Program-made: the position numbers and the translations under genes
The notes under the pieces: model-generated
Databases searched by the model: none
Seen by the model: the letters and a program-made list of their open reading frames with translations, nothing else
What the model was told of the DNA's origin: nothing
Part shown: in pieces, positions 43,958 to 52,980 of the stretch
How the letters are laid out: each line of letters starts with the position of its first letter
Position numbering within the stretch: the stretch's first letter is position 1
DNA from: Rhizobium sp. Root483D2
GTDB lineage: Bacteria > Pseudomonadota > Alphaproteobacteria > Rhizobiales > Rhizobiaceae
DNA length: 64,000 nucleotides
Direction: 5' to 3'
Assembly: GCF_001426685.1 (NCBI RefSeq)
Contig: NZ_LMFB01000019.1
Location: 41,005-105,004, forward strand

Positions 43958-45754
43958 ATGAACACCGCAGACCAGCCGGCATCATCGCGCGAAATCTCAC
44001 ATGTCAAGGCAAAGGCCGAACTCGCCCGTTTGTGCGACGACCCACGCTTTCGCGGCACCGACAGGACGCGAAGCATCCTGCGTTATCTGGCGCAGCGCCG
44101 TTTCGAGGGCAATGATGACAGCGTGAAAGCCTATTCCGTCGCCATCGACGTCCTCGGCCGGACCTCGGATTTCGATCCGGCGACAGACCCGATCGTGCGC
44201 ATCGAGATGAGCAGACTGCGTCTGGCGCTTTCGCAATATTATGAGGCATTCGGGGATGAAACGGACGTTTCCATCGCGCTTCCCAAAGGTCATTATGTCA
44301 CGGTTTTTACCGCCATGGCGGAACAGCCAGCTGGAGCGGATGACCGTGAAAACATTGAAGCACCCTGCTTAGGCGGCGACGTTTCAGTCCACACATCTCC
44401 ACCGGCGGGCGATACCGTGGAACAGCCGTCCGTCCCGGAACACCTGGCTTTGGCACACCCGGCTCCAAGCGGCGCTCCCCGGCAGGGCGGGCGGCATGGT
44501 TGGAGCGTTGCCGTGGGCATCGGCCTGATCGTTGCCGTGGCCGCTCTATGGCAGCTTTTTCTCCCTGCCACGATCACGCTGAAGCCGACGGTGCTGGTCA
44601 CGGTAACCGCCGATGACGAGCGCATGGCAGGTGAAGCGAGCCAGACGCGCGACATGCTTTTGACGGCGCTCACGCAGTTTCAAACATTGATCGTGGCGAG
44701 CGGTTCAGCGCCTGATCATGTCTTTCACACTGCGATGCGTTCCTTCCCGCAAAACGCCTATACGATCGATCTGAAATATTATTATGCCGGCGAAAAGACG
44801 CCGCAGGTCCGGTGGCAGGTCATCAGCGCCCGTGGCGGCAAGCTGCTTGCGTCAGGATCCGAAAGCCTGCAGCGGGATGACAACAGCCCTCTCGTGGCGC
44901 GGTACGATCTGGTGAAAACCCTGTCGCGGCGGTTTGCGACGAGCCGGGGCATCATCAACACGATCGAAGCCAATGAGAGTCCTCAGGACGCGCTTGGAAA
45001 CGCCTGTGTGCTGCGGGCCGAGCGCGAACTCGATGCCGGGCGGATCCATGATCTGGCAGCGTCCTCCTCCTGCCTGATCCGCACGATCGCCGTTGACCCG
45101 GCAAACACGGACGCCATCGCGGCGCTGTCGCGGGTAACGACAGCGCAAGCCGGCGGGCGGCCGGACAAGGCGGTGACAGAACGGTCCGTGGAATTGGCAC
45201 GGCAAGCCGTGACGCTGACGCCGCTTTCCGACCGGGCTCAGATTGCTTTGATGATGGTACAGTTTTACGGCGGCCGCACCGAGGCGGCCGTCAATGCGGG
45301 GCGCCGCGCATTGGAGCTCAATCCGAACAATCCGGAGGCGGCCGCCAAGCTGGCGATGGTGCTGTTCACGTCCGGTGGCTGGGAGGCGGCGGTGGCGCTG
45401 GCGCAGGATGCCACGCATGGGATCGATGTCGTTCCGCGCGACGCATCGCTGGTCCTTGCCATGGATGCCTATCGCCGTGGCGACTGGACGTCCGCATCGG
45501 CGCTGTCCGAAAAGATCAACGATGGCGGCTTTACGACGGGAATGCTCAGAGCTGCGTCGCTCGGCGAGATGGGATCGCCGCAGGCCGCCGACAGCCTTGC
45601 CGATCTCCGGTCGATCATTCCCGACTTCGAGAACCGCTATTTGGAAATCATGGCCGCGCGCCGCTACGATCCAATACTTGCGGCGTCTTTTGCGCAAGGG
45701 CTCGAAAAGGCCGGCGCGCGCATCGTGCCGCGAAATATCGCAAGCGCCTTCTAA
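43958..45754 (+). CDS. membrane-anchored TPR protein with N-terminal winged-helix-like domain, likely regulator
   Basis: The ATG at 43958 is chosen for its ideal GGAGG (5 bases away); the protein has 598 residues. Residues 15-118 match a domain known at the N-terminus of many TPR proteins and adenylate-cyclase-like proteins of rhizobia and acidobacteria (TRSILRYLAQRRFEGNDDSV; FDPATDPIVRIEMSRLR; IALPKGHYVTVF) and resemble an OmpR-type winged helix. A Pro/Glu/Ala-rich linker (119-180) leads to one transmembrane segment at about 182-203 (WSVAVGIGLIVAVAALW). The rest lies outside and has TPR-like helical pairs (RRALELNPNNPEAAAKLAM). This is the ToxR/CadC layout: DNA-binding head inside, sensor outside. 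It sits between two copies of the 17-bp element, so it is the best candidate for their regulator. Confidence 0.75.
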   Translation: MNTADQPASSREISHVKAKAELARLCDDPRFRGTDRTRSILRYLAQRRFEGNDDSVKAYSVAIDVLGRTSDFDPATDPIVRIEMSRLRLALSQYYEAFGDETDVSIALPKGHYVTVFTAMAEQPAGADDRENIEAPCLGGDVSVHTSPPAGDTVEQPSVPEHLALAHPAPSGAPRQGGRHGWSVAVGIGLIVAVAALWQLFLPATITLKPTVLVTVTADDERMAGEASQTRDMLLTALTQFQTLIVASGSAPDHVFHTAMRSFPQNAYTIDLKYYYAGEKTPQVRWQVISARGGKLLASGSESLQRDDNSPLVARYDLVKTLSRRFATSRGIINTIEANESPQDALGNACVLRAERELDAGRIHDLAASSSCLIRTIAVDPANTDAIAALSRVTTAQAGGRPDKAVTERSVELARQAVTLTPLSDRAQIALMMVQFYGGRTEAAVNAGRRALELNPNNPEAAAKLAMVLFTSGGWEAAVALAQDATHGIDVVPRDASLVLAMDAYRRGDWTSASALSEKINDGGFTTGMLRAASLGEMGSPQAADSLADLRSIIPDFENRYLEIMAARRYDPILAASFAQGLEKAGARIVPRNIASAF

Positions 45755-45782
45755 GGCGGGTTGTTACATGTAAATGCGCCGC

Positions 45783-45799
45783 TGTTACCGTAACGTACT
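45783..45799 (+). promoter_or_regulatory. 17-bp regulon element C
   Basis: TGTTACCGTAACGTACT, 60 bases before the SH3b gene. A second half site GTTAC (45763-45767) lies about 21-22 bp upstream, and GTTACGG follows directly at 45801. Confidence 0.8.
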
Positions 45800-45858
45800 T
45801 GTTACGGTGGCTCGCTCTGCCACTCTCGCAGCCATGACTAAGCGGCGGGAGCAATGCG

Positions 45859-48393
45859 ATGAAACGGCTGGCTTCATATCTCGTGACGGCATCCATGGTT
45901 GCGACATCGGCGGCGGCAGGTCCGGGTGTGATCACCACATCCGTCAATTTCAGATCAGGGCCGGGCACCGGTTATGCAAGTCTCGGCAAGATCACCGAGG
46001 GTGCAAAGGTCGATGTGTCCGAATGCGATGCAAGCGGCGCCTGGTGTGCGGTGACGTTTGATGGGCGCAAAGGCTTTGTCAGTGGCAAATATGTCGAACA
46101 GGCCGACCCGCAAAAACCGAACTGGCCGCGCAGCTTCACCACCGGCAATGGCGCAACGCTCACGCTTTTCCAGCCGCAGATTACCGGCTGGCCTGACTTC
46201 ACGACGCTGAATGCGTTGATCGCCACGGAATTCAAGGCAACGGCGCAGGCAAAGCCGATCTATGGCGTGATCGGCGTCAGCGGCAGAACCGTGGCTGACG
46301 ATGCCACGGACGAGGTGGTGCTCACCGATGTCACCGCGACACAGGTCGATTTCTCGACGCTCGATCGCAAGGAACTGACGGACCTTGCCATCGAGGTCGG
46401 CAAGATCATGCCGGCCGGTCCCATCACCCTGTCGCAGGAGCGGCTGACGGCGAGCCTTGCCGATTATCAGCGTCTTGCCGATGTCAACGGCATTAAATCC
46501 GATCCGCCGCATATTGCTGTCAGCACCGATACCGCCATTCTCGTCCAGACCGATGGCAAGGCGGTTCTGTCGCCGGTGAAAGGCGTCGAAGGGCTGCAGT
46601 TTGTCGTCAACACGAACTGGGACATCTTCAAGACAGCCGATCCCGATGGCGCTTATGTCCTGCGCGACGAAAAGAGCTGGCTGACATCAAAGACACTCGA
46701 TGGCACCTGGGAGGCGGCAGTCCAGCTTCCGGCGATCCTGTCTCAATTGCCGGATGACGAAAGCTGGAAGGATGCCAAGGCTGCAATACCGGCTGCGCCG
46801 TTCCAAGGCGGAAAAGTGCCGCGTGTCATTTATTCTGCTTTGCCGGCGGAGATGGTTCTGTTTGACGGCCAGCCGGCACTCGAGGCCGTTCCCGGCACCG
46901 GCCTTGAATGGGCATCGAACACGACGAGTGACGTGTTCTTCCATAAGGCCAGCGAGACCTGGTATGTGCTTTTGTCCGGACGCTGGTTTTCCGCAGCCAG
47001 CCTGGATGGACCCTGGACATTTGCAACACCGAGCCTTCCTGCCGATTTCCAGAGCATTCCCGACGACGCGCCCTATTATCAGGTGCGGGCTTCCGTTCCG
47101 GGCACTTCCGAAAGTGCCGAGGCGCGTCTGAAGGCCAGTATTCCGCAGATGGCGCGCGTGGCGACCGATGGTTCGGTAAAGGTCGATGTGAGCTATAGCG
47201 GCGATCCGAAGTTCGAACCGATCGACGGCACGGCACTTGCCTATGCTGTGAATTCCAACGAGCAGGTCATCAAGGTCGGCGAGACCTATTTCGTTTTAAA
47301 GGACGGCGTCTGGTTCACCGGAACCTCGCCGTCCGGGCCATGGACGGTCGCAAAGGCGGTTGCCGAGGAGATCTACAAGATCCCGCCGTCCTCGCCCGTC
47401 TACAACGCCACCTATGTGCGGGTCTATAACACGGCGCCTGACGCGGTCTGGTTCGGTTACACGATGGGCTATCTCGGTGCCTATCTCGCCTGGGATACGT
47501 TCGTTTACGGAACCGGTTGGGCCTATCCGCCCTATTGGGATTTCGGCTGGGCCGGGGGTGGTTACTGGCCCTATTATCCGCGTCCGCTGACCTATGGCGT
47601 CGGCGCCTTCTACAATCCCGTCTATGGCACCTTCGGGCGCTACGGATATGCCTATGGACCCTACCGGGGCATCGCCGGGGGATCGGCATACAATCCGCGG
47701 ACGGGGACCTATATCCGGGGCGGGGCGGTGGCCGGGCCAAATGGTGCACGCGGTTTCGTGGCGGCCTACAATCCGCGCACCGGCAATGCCGGTTTTGCAC
47801 GCGGAGGCCAGAATATATATGGTTCGTGGGGGACGGCCGGCGTGAAGCATGGCTCCGATTTTGCGCGCATCTCAGGCGGAGCGACCGGCAATGCCGCAGG
47901 CATGAACTGGCGCACCTCGGACGGAAACCACGGCTTCGTCGCGGCAGGCAAGGGCGGTGATGTCTATGCGGGCCGGGATGGAAACGTCTACCGCAAGGAT
48001 GATGGCCAATGGCAAAAGCATACGGATGACGGCTGGAAGCCGGTCAACCGCCCGAATGCGGAAACGCTGAAAGATCACGGTCAGAATTTTCAAGACAGGC
48101 ATCCGGATGCAGCCGGCAAAATCCGCAACGATGCACAGATCAGGCCCGGCCGGCAGCCGGATGCCCAGCCGGGGCAGCGCGCACGTCAGGCTCGCGAAAG
48201 GGCGCCAGACCATCTTGCCATCGACAGGGCGGGCCGCCAGATCGGCAACCAGCGGGAATTGCGGCATGATTTCGGGCGTCAGGATATCGGCCAGTTCCGG
48301 GGTGGTGGCGGCAATTTCCGGGCGCATGAATTCAGCGGCATCCGGGCGGGAGGCTTCCATGGCGGTGGCGGCGCGCGCTTCCGGCGCCGGTAG
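45859..48393 (+). CDS. large exported SH3b-domain surface protein
   Basis: An 844-residue protein with a signal peptide (MKRLASYLVTASMVATSAAA). Residues 22-82 form a bacterial SH3 domain (NFRSGPGTGYASLGKI; GRKGFVSGKYVEQ). The middle carries repeated W-containing units ending in DGTW or GPW (for example LDGTWEAAVQLP, LDGPWTFATPSL, PSGPWTVAKAV), suggesting 3-4 copies of a sugar- or peptidoglycan-binding-like module. From about residue 530 the sequence becomes Tyr/Gly/Pro-rich (YGPYRGIAGGSAYNPRTG), then Arg/Gln/Gly-rich to the end. It probably sits in the envelope or on the surface. Regulon element C precedes it, and the next gene begins 31 bases later. Confidence 0.8.
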   Translation: MKRLASYLVTASMVATSAAAGPGVITTSVNFRSGPGTGYASLGKITEGAKVDVSECDASGAWCAVTFDGRKGFVSGKYVEQADPQKPNWPRSFTTGNGATLTLFQPQITGWPDFTTLNALIATEFKATAQAKPIYGVIGVSGRTVADDATDEVVLTDVTATQVDFSTLDRKELTDLAIEVGKIMPAGPITLSQERLTASLADYQRLADVNGIKSDPPHIAVSTDTAILVQTDGKAVLSPVKGVEGLQFVVNTNWDIFKTADPDGAYVLRDEKSWLTSKTLDGTWEAAVQLPAILSQLPDDESWKDAKAAIPAAPFQGGKVPRVIYSALPAEMVLFDGQPALEAVPGTGLEWASNTTSDVFFHKASETWYVLLSGRWFSAASLDGPWTFATPSLPADFQSIPDDAPYYQVRASVPGTSESAEARLKASIPQMARVATDGSVKVDVSYSGDPKFEPIDGTALAYAVNSNEQVIKVGETYFVLKDGVWFTGTSPSGPWTVAKAVAEEIYKIPPSSPVYNATYVRVYNTAPDAVWFGYTMGYLGAYLAWDTFVYGTGWAYPPYWDFGWAGGGYWPYYPRPLTYGVGAFYNPVYGTFGRYGYAYGPYRGIAGGSAYNPRTGTYIRGGAVAGPNGARGFVAAYNPRTGNAGFARGGQNIYGSWGTAGVKHGSDFARISGGATGNAAGMNWRTSDGNHGFVAAGKGGDVYAGRDGNVYRKDDGQWQKHTDDGWKPVNRPNAETLKDHGQNFQDRHPDAAGKIRNDAQIRPGRQPDAQPGQRARQARERAPDHLAIDRAGRQIGNQRELRHDFGRQDIGQFRGGGGNFRAHEFSGIRAGGFHGGGGARFRRR

Positions 48394-48423
48394 ATGGCGA
48401 AACAAGCAATGGGGGTAATGACG

Positions 48424-49404
48424 ATGGGAACAGGCAACAGAACGATCGCAGGGTTGGCGCTCGCCGGTGCGGTTTCGTGCCTGGCATTGCCTGTGCAGGC
48501 AGCGGAGGGCGGGGCAGGGTTCTATCTGCTTGGCTCGAAAGGACCTGCAGCCGCGATCATGCCGCCACCCGGCGTGTTTTTCCAGAATGATCTCTATCTC
48601 TACTCAGGCGAACTGGGCGGCGGCACCCAGCTTCCGACAGGCGGCAAAATCGCTGTCGGGGTCGATGGTAAGGCAGCCATCGAAATTCCGACTTTCATCT
48701 GGGTTCTGCCGGAAGACGTGATGGGCGGGCGTTTGGGATTGTCAGCCTCGCTCCCGGTCGGCTGGAAGGAGACATCCGCCGACCTCACACTCAACCGGCC
48801 GCTTGGCGGCGTGATATCGGGATCGACCACGGACGCCGTCTTTACCGTCGGAGACCCAATTGTCAGCGGCTTTGTCGGCTGGGAGGCCGGCAATTTCCAC
48901 TATCAGATCGGCACGCTGGTGAACGTCCCGATCGGCGATTATCAGGACGGCGAAATCTCCAATATCGCGTTCCATCATTGGGGCGCAGACGTATTTGCAG
49001 CCGCGACCTGGCTTGACCCGAACATCGGGCTCGATCTCTCCGGCGTCATCGGCATGACCTTCAACGCCGAAAATCCGGCCACCGATTACCGGACCGGCAA
49101 CGAGTTCCATTTCGAATGGGCTGCAGTCCAGCATTTCAACGAGCAGTTCGATGCAGGCCTTGTCGGGTACTACTACAAGCAGGTCACCGGCGACAGTGGC
49201 GAGGGTGCCGCGCGGCCGTTTAAGGGCGAGGTGGCAGCCATCGGCGCGACCATCGGCTGGAACCTGAAAATCGGCGAATTGCCCGTCTCCACCCGCATCA
49301 AATATTTCCACGAATTTGCCGCCGACAACCGCGCCGAGGGCGATTCGGTGATCTTGACCATCTCGATGCCCCTGGCGATTACCCAGCCCGCAAGTTCCCG
49401 GTAA
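48424..49404 (+). CDS. second outer-membrane-type beta-barrel protein
   Basis: The ATG at 48424 is chosen because GGGGG lies about 8 bases upstream and the protein (326 residues) then starts with a normal signal peptide (NRTIAGLALAGAVSCLAL, cleavage after VQA). ATGs at 48394 and 48418 are alternatives. The mature part is a beta-barrel like the phenol-degradation 'transporter' family (GAGFYLLGSKGPAAAIMPPP; YQIGTLVNVPIGDYQDGE; HFNEQFDAGLVGYYYKQ), ending in ISMPLAITQPASSR. It resembles the 42401-43195 barrel in type. It is downstream of the SH3b gene in the same transcription unit. Confidence 0.8.
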   Translation: MGTGNRTIAGLALAGAVSCLALPVQAAEGGAGFYLLGSKGPAAAIMPPPGVFFQNDLYLYSGELGGGTQLPTGGKIAVGVDGKAAIEIPTFIWVLPEDVMGGRLGLSASLPVGWKETSADLTLNRPLGGVISGSTTDAVFTVGDPIVSGFVGWEAGNFHYQIGTLVNVPIGDYQDGEISNIAFHHWGADVFAAATWLDPNIGLDLSGVIGMTFNAENPATDYRTGNEFHFEWAAVQHFNEQFDAGLVGYYYKQVTGDSGEGAARPFKGEVAAIGATIGWNLKIGELPVSTRIKYFHEFAADNRAEGDSVILTISMPLAITQPASSR

Positions 49405-49449
49405 GCCAGCGAAACGGATGCAGGGGTGTGGAAGCTTTTCACGCCGCGA

Positions 49450-50490
49450 TCAGGGAACAGCAACAGCCTCGGGGAATTTCCACGTACCGTCGAGTATCTC
49501 TGGGCGCGGCCTATAAAGCCGCACCATGTAGTTCCAGCCGGAAACCGTCGGCAGGCAGTTGACGGTTTTGCTGCCGCAGGCGCCGAACTGGATCGTGTTG
49601 CCGCCGTCCGCATTGCTTTTTGCCGTGATGTTGTTGATCGTGTATGCGCCCAGCGCATTCTTCTCGTAAAAGCCGTCCCTGTTGTAGACGCTCACGGACC
49701 AGAAGCCGTCCACCGGCACATCCTTCACGTTCAAGGTATAAACCGTTTTACCGTCGTTTTTGGTTGGCGCGAAATTGAGGTAGGTCGCGTCCTTCGGGGG
49801 ATTGGCACCCCAGGCGGATGCCGAACCGATCAGCCTTTGAACGGGATCGACCTGGTCCTTCGTTCCAAATGCCTTGGACGTGTCCTTGATCGTCGCCGCA
49901 AGCACGAGAAGTGCCTCGCGGATTGTCTTTTGAGCTTGCTTGTCCCATTTGGGAGTGTCGAACGTACCGGGACCACCGGGCTGCTCAGCCTTCATCGCAT
50001 CCTGCAACATGTGCGCCGCTTTCAGATCCTCGGGATTGGTGGGATCAACCAGCGTCCGGACGGCCGTCACGACATAGCGCGTGCCGATCGCCTCTTTCCT
50101 GATCGTGTGATTGACCGGCGCATAAAGAGCCGGAAGCGTGTAATGATCTTCCGTGATCAGCTGCAGCGACATGAACCGCTTGCCGGCATCCGGCAGAGTG
50201 ATGGTGACCGGTCCGGCATCCAGGTCAAAGACCGCAGCGGAATAAAGCGTATCGCGGTTTTGACGGATGACCTTTTGGCTGTCGACCGGGGAGAGTTCGC
50301 GGTTATGAAAGAATTTTCCAAAGCCGTCATCCTGCAGGGCGATCGCGCTGAAATACTGGTCGGACTCCGCCCGGATAAAATTCTCGACAGTCACGGGTAC
50401 GGCATCCGCCGCCATTGACGGCAGGCTGGAGAGCGTCATGAGCGCGGCGACGCCCGGTGTCAAAATCTTCGTGGCGCACTTCATCATCAT
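49450..50490 (-). CDS. DUF1254/DUF1214-family secreted protein (second copy)
   Basis: From the first of three adjacent ATGs (50490, AGGAG just upstream) the protein has 346 residues with a signal peptide (TPGVAALMTLSSLPSMAA). Family marks are QNRDTLYSAAVFDLDAGPV near residue 75 and the C-terminal DUF1214 part (VPVDGFWSVSVYNRDGF; YRPRPEILDGTWKFPE). The function of this family is unknown; members occur in pairs and are secreted. It is the last gene of the operon headed by the formylglycine-generating enzyme and converges with the barrel gene. Confidence 0.88.
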   Translation of the reverse strand: MMMKCATKILTPGVAALMTLSSLPSMAADAVPVTVENFIRAESDQYFSAIALQDDGFGKFFHNRELSPVDSQKVIRQNRDTLYSAAVFDLDAGPVTITLPDAGKRFMSLQLITEDHYTLPALYAPVNHTIRKEAIGTRYVVTAVRTLVDPTNPEDLKAAHMLQDAMKAEQPGGPGTFDTPKWDKQAQKTIREALLVLAATIKDTSKAFGTKDQVDPVQRLIGSASAWGANPPKDATYLNFAPTKNDGKTVYTLNVKDVPVDGFWSVSVYNRDGFYEKNALGAYTINNITAKSNADGGNTIQFGACGSKTVNCLPTVSGWNYMVRLYRPRPEILDGTWKFPEAVAVP

Positions 50491-50530
50491 GGTCTCCTGG
50501 GAGCTATCGGTTTCCAAGTGCCGGGCCTGA

Positions 50531-51939
50531 TCATTCGTGGACATGGACGATGTCCGGAAGCACCCATGTCTTGTCGAACAGGGCTTTTGTCGGAGCATAA
50601 AGCCGGAACATGACCTCAAATGTTCGCTGAGGGTCCGTCGGTATCCAGTTGCTGTCCTTGCCATGGGGAGCCTTCGGCCCGACGAAAATATCGACGGTTC
50701 CGTCCGGGTTCTCTTGCAATTCGGCAACCTGGGACGAACGGCTTGCCCGATCCACATTGCGGATGAGGGCATGGGTTTGGCGGTCATAGGCAGTGAGCGA
50801 CCAGTATTGCTGGACAGGGACGTTGGCGGGGACCGTCAGCCGGTAGGTCTTTGAACCGTCAAAGTCGTGGCCGTCCTTGTCCTTGATGGAAATCAAGTAG
50901 AATTGGCCTGTGCCCAACCGCTTCAGGCCGACGAAAGCATAGCTATATGCCATGCCCCTCAGATCGACCGGATAGGCATCCGGCCCGCCATAGGCCGCCT
51001 GCGCGCTTTTGACCAGCTCCGGGTTGGCAGCATAGTTCCACTTGCTGTTCTCATAGAAAGGGATCAGGCCGGTGTCGTATTTTTCCTCCAGCCATGCGTG
51101 GCCTTCCTTGGCACCCGCACAAGCAACCTGGTCACGGCCGGTGCCGGAGAAAAGGGCTTTCCCTTTTCGATGCCAAGCGATTTGAGTTGGCCGATCATCA
51201 CGCGGTCGCGCGTGAGCCAAGGCTCGGACTGGATGATCCGGTCAAGAGACGCGTAGAAGCTGGCATCGTACCGGATGGTCGAATCGAAGATGACGCCTTC
51301 CGCATCCGTGAACACTGTCTCCGGCGGTTTCTCAGCCTCAGACAGCGGGTAAATCTTCAAGCGCTTGGCATATCGAACCGATTTGGCGACATCCGCATCG
51401 CTATGGCTGGCCAGATTTGACCGCAGGAGGGCATAACCGCCGAAGGTATCCGACTGCAGCGGGATATAACCGTCTGGTATCGTTCCGGAATAATCCGGCG
51501 GCAGGACGAGATATTTGCCGCCTTTGCCCTGGTCTGCGCCGGATGGCCCTGCATCCTCAAGCGCCATTTGCCAGACATTGACGATGTTGCCGTTGATCGA
51601 ACCGCTATCATCCGCCGGCGGGACTTCAATGACGACAGGACCCTTCCTCGTGTCCGTAAACGCCATCACATAGATCGCATCCGGATTGGGCGTCAGGGTC
51701 TGATTGTGCCAGTCGAGCGGTTTTGACCAGTAGACGATTTCATTGACCTTCGCTTTGGTCTTGGTCAGAGCCTCTTGCAGCATCAGATCGTAGTTGACGG
51801 CCGGGATACCCCAGATGACGGCCTCGACCGCGCGGCGTTCGATGGTCCGCTCGCTAAGTTCCTGCGGTGTGAAAGCCCAGCCTGCCGAAGGCATGAGCGC
51901 CAGAGCCGCCATCATCAAAACAGACTTTTTCACTGTCAT
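50531..51939 (-). pseudogene. DUF1254/DUF1214-family protein, frameshifted
   Basis: Two overlapping frames make one protein of about 470 residues. The first (51939 to 51064) has a signal peptide and the DUF1254 start (VEAVIWGIPAVNYDLMLQEA; LTPNPDAIYVMAFTDTR), the second (ending 50531) the DUF1214 end (ANVPVQQYWSLTAYDRQTHA; WVLPDIVHVHE). The frame changes near 51126-51130: after APAVTRLL the correct continuation AGAKEGHAWLEEKYD is one frame over, as if a single base were missing. Either the gene is broken in this strain or the base is a sequence error. The rest is intact and well conserved, which favours a recent change or an error. Confidence 0.8.
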
Positions 51940-51994
51940 CTCCCGTTTGAAAGTTGTGGCGGTCTCCTAGCCCAACTTTGCGGATGCTGAACGG

Positions 51995-52969
51995 TCATTC
52001 GAACGCATAGATTTTCTTCCAATCCGCCTTCATATCGACCAGCAGCCAGTTGCGCGCCTCAGCTTCATCCATGGCCTTGTCGAGCTTACCGAAGGCAGAC
52101 CGGCGGTCGTAGGCAAATTCCCGGTCGCCATCCGTGTGATGAATGATCATGCCGAAGCCCTTTTGCGGACCGCCTGTGACCCAGCGGAGCATTTCGTAGT
52201 CGCCATCCGAATTTCCGGCGACGAAGATGGGGCGGCGGCCGATGAATTTGTTGATGCCTGCGGGTTTGCCTGGGCCATCATCGATGAAGTCGATCTTCGG
52301 CAGCCTGTTGAGAACAGGCACGTCACCGGCGAGCGCGTATTCGGTCGCGATGGTGCTGCCGATCACCTGTTCGGGCGGAATACCGTAGGCGGCTTGCGTG
52401 ATCGGGCGCATGAACTCGACGCCGCCGCCGGAAACGATATAGGTCTTGAAGCCGTTGGCGCGCAGATAGTCGAGCAGTTCGCGCATCGGCAGGAACGTGA
52501 CCTCGTTATACGGCTTGTGGAATTTCGGATGCCTGGCCGTGGCGTACCAATCCGTGACGATCTTGGTGAACGCGTCGCTCGTCATTCCGGCATGGGTCGT
52601 CATGCCGAGTTCGACGATGCCTTTCTCGCCGCTCTCGGCGAGGCCCTTCAGGTCGCCGGCCAGAATGGATTTAAAAGGTTCCTTCTCCCCCCATTCCGGA
52701 TGCTGTGGTGCGAGCGCCTTCACCCGGTCCAGCATGAAGCCGAGCTGGAAATAGAAGGGCTGCTCCGACCAGAGCGTGCCGTCATTATCGAAGACGGCGA
52801 TGCGGTCTTCGGGCTTGACGAAGCCATCCCCACCCTCGGTCGTCACTTTCGTCACGAAATCGACTATGGCCTCGCGGGATTTCCCCGCATTCCAGGATGG
52901 CAGGCCGTCGGCCAGAACGGACAGTGGGGCGAGCAGCACGATGAGCAGGGCGCGAAGGATGAGGTTCAT
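51995..52969 (-). CDS. secreted HAD-superfamily phosphatase
   Basis: A 324-residue protein with a signal peptide (MNLILRALLIVLLAPLSVLA). HAD motif I is IAVFDNDGTLW, motif II lies in YIVSGGGVEFM, and the late acidic motif is FVAGNSDGDYEM. The family (HAD_2-like, acid phosphatase/phosphoserine phosphatase-like) hydrolyses phosphate esters in the periplasm. It is 11 bases after the FGE gene and 55 bases before the DUF1254 gene, in the same leftward operon. Confidence 0.88.
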   Translation of the reverse strand: MNLILRALLIVLLAPLSVLADGLPSWNAGKSREAIVDFVTKVTTEGGDGFVKPEDRIAVFDNDGTLWSEQPFYFQLGFMLDRVKALAPQHPEWGEKEPFKSILAGDLKGLAESGEKGIVELGMTTHAGMTSDAFTKIVTDWYATARHPKFHKPYNEVTFLPMRELLDYLRANGFKTYIVSGGGVEFMRPITQAAYGIPPEQVIGSTIATEYALAGDVPVLNRLPKIDFIDDGPGKPAGINKFIGRRPIFVAGNSDGDYEMLRWVTGGPQKGFGMIIHHTDGDREFAYDRRSAFGKLDKAMDEAEARNWLLVDMKADWKKIYAFE

Positions 52970-52980
52970 GATCGGTCCAA

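Noticed and set aside
44597-44607. GTCACGGTAAC, one mismatch from the regulon palindrome
   Set aside because: It lies inside the coding region of the regulator and lacks the flanking GTAC; treated as chance.
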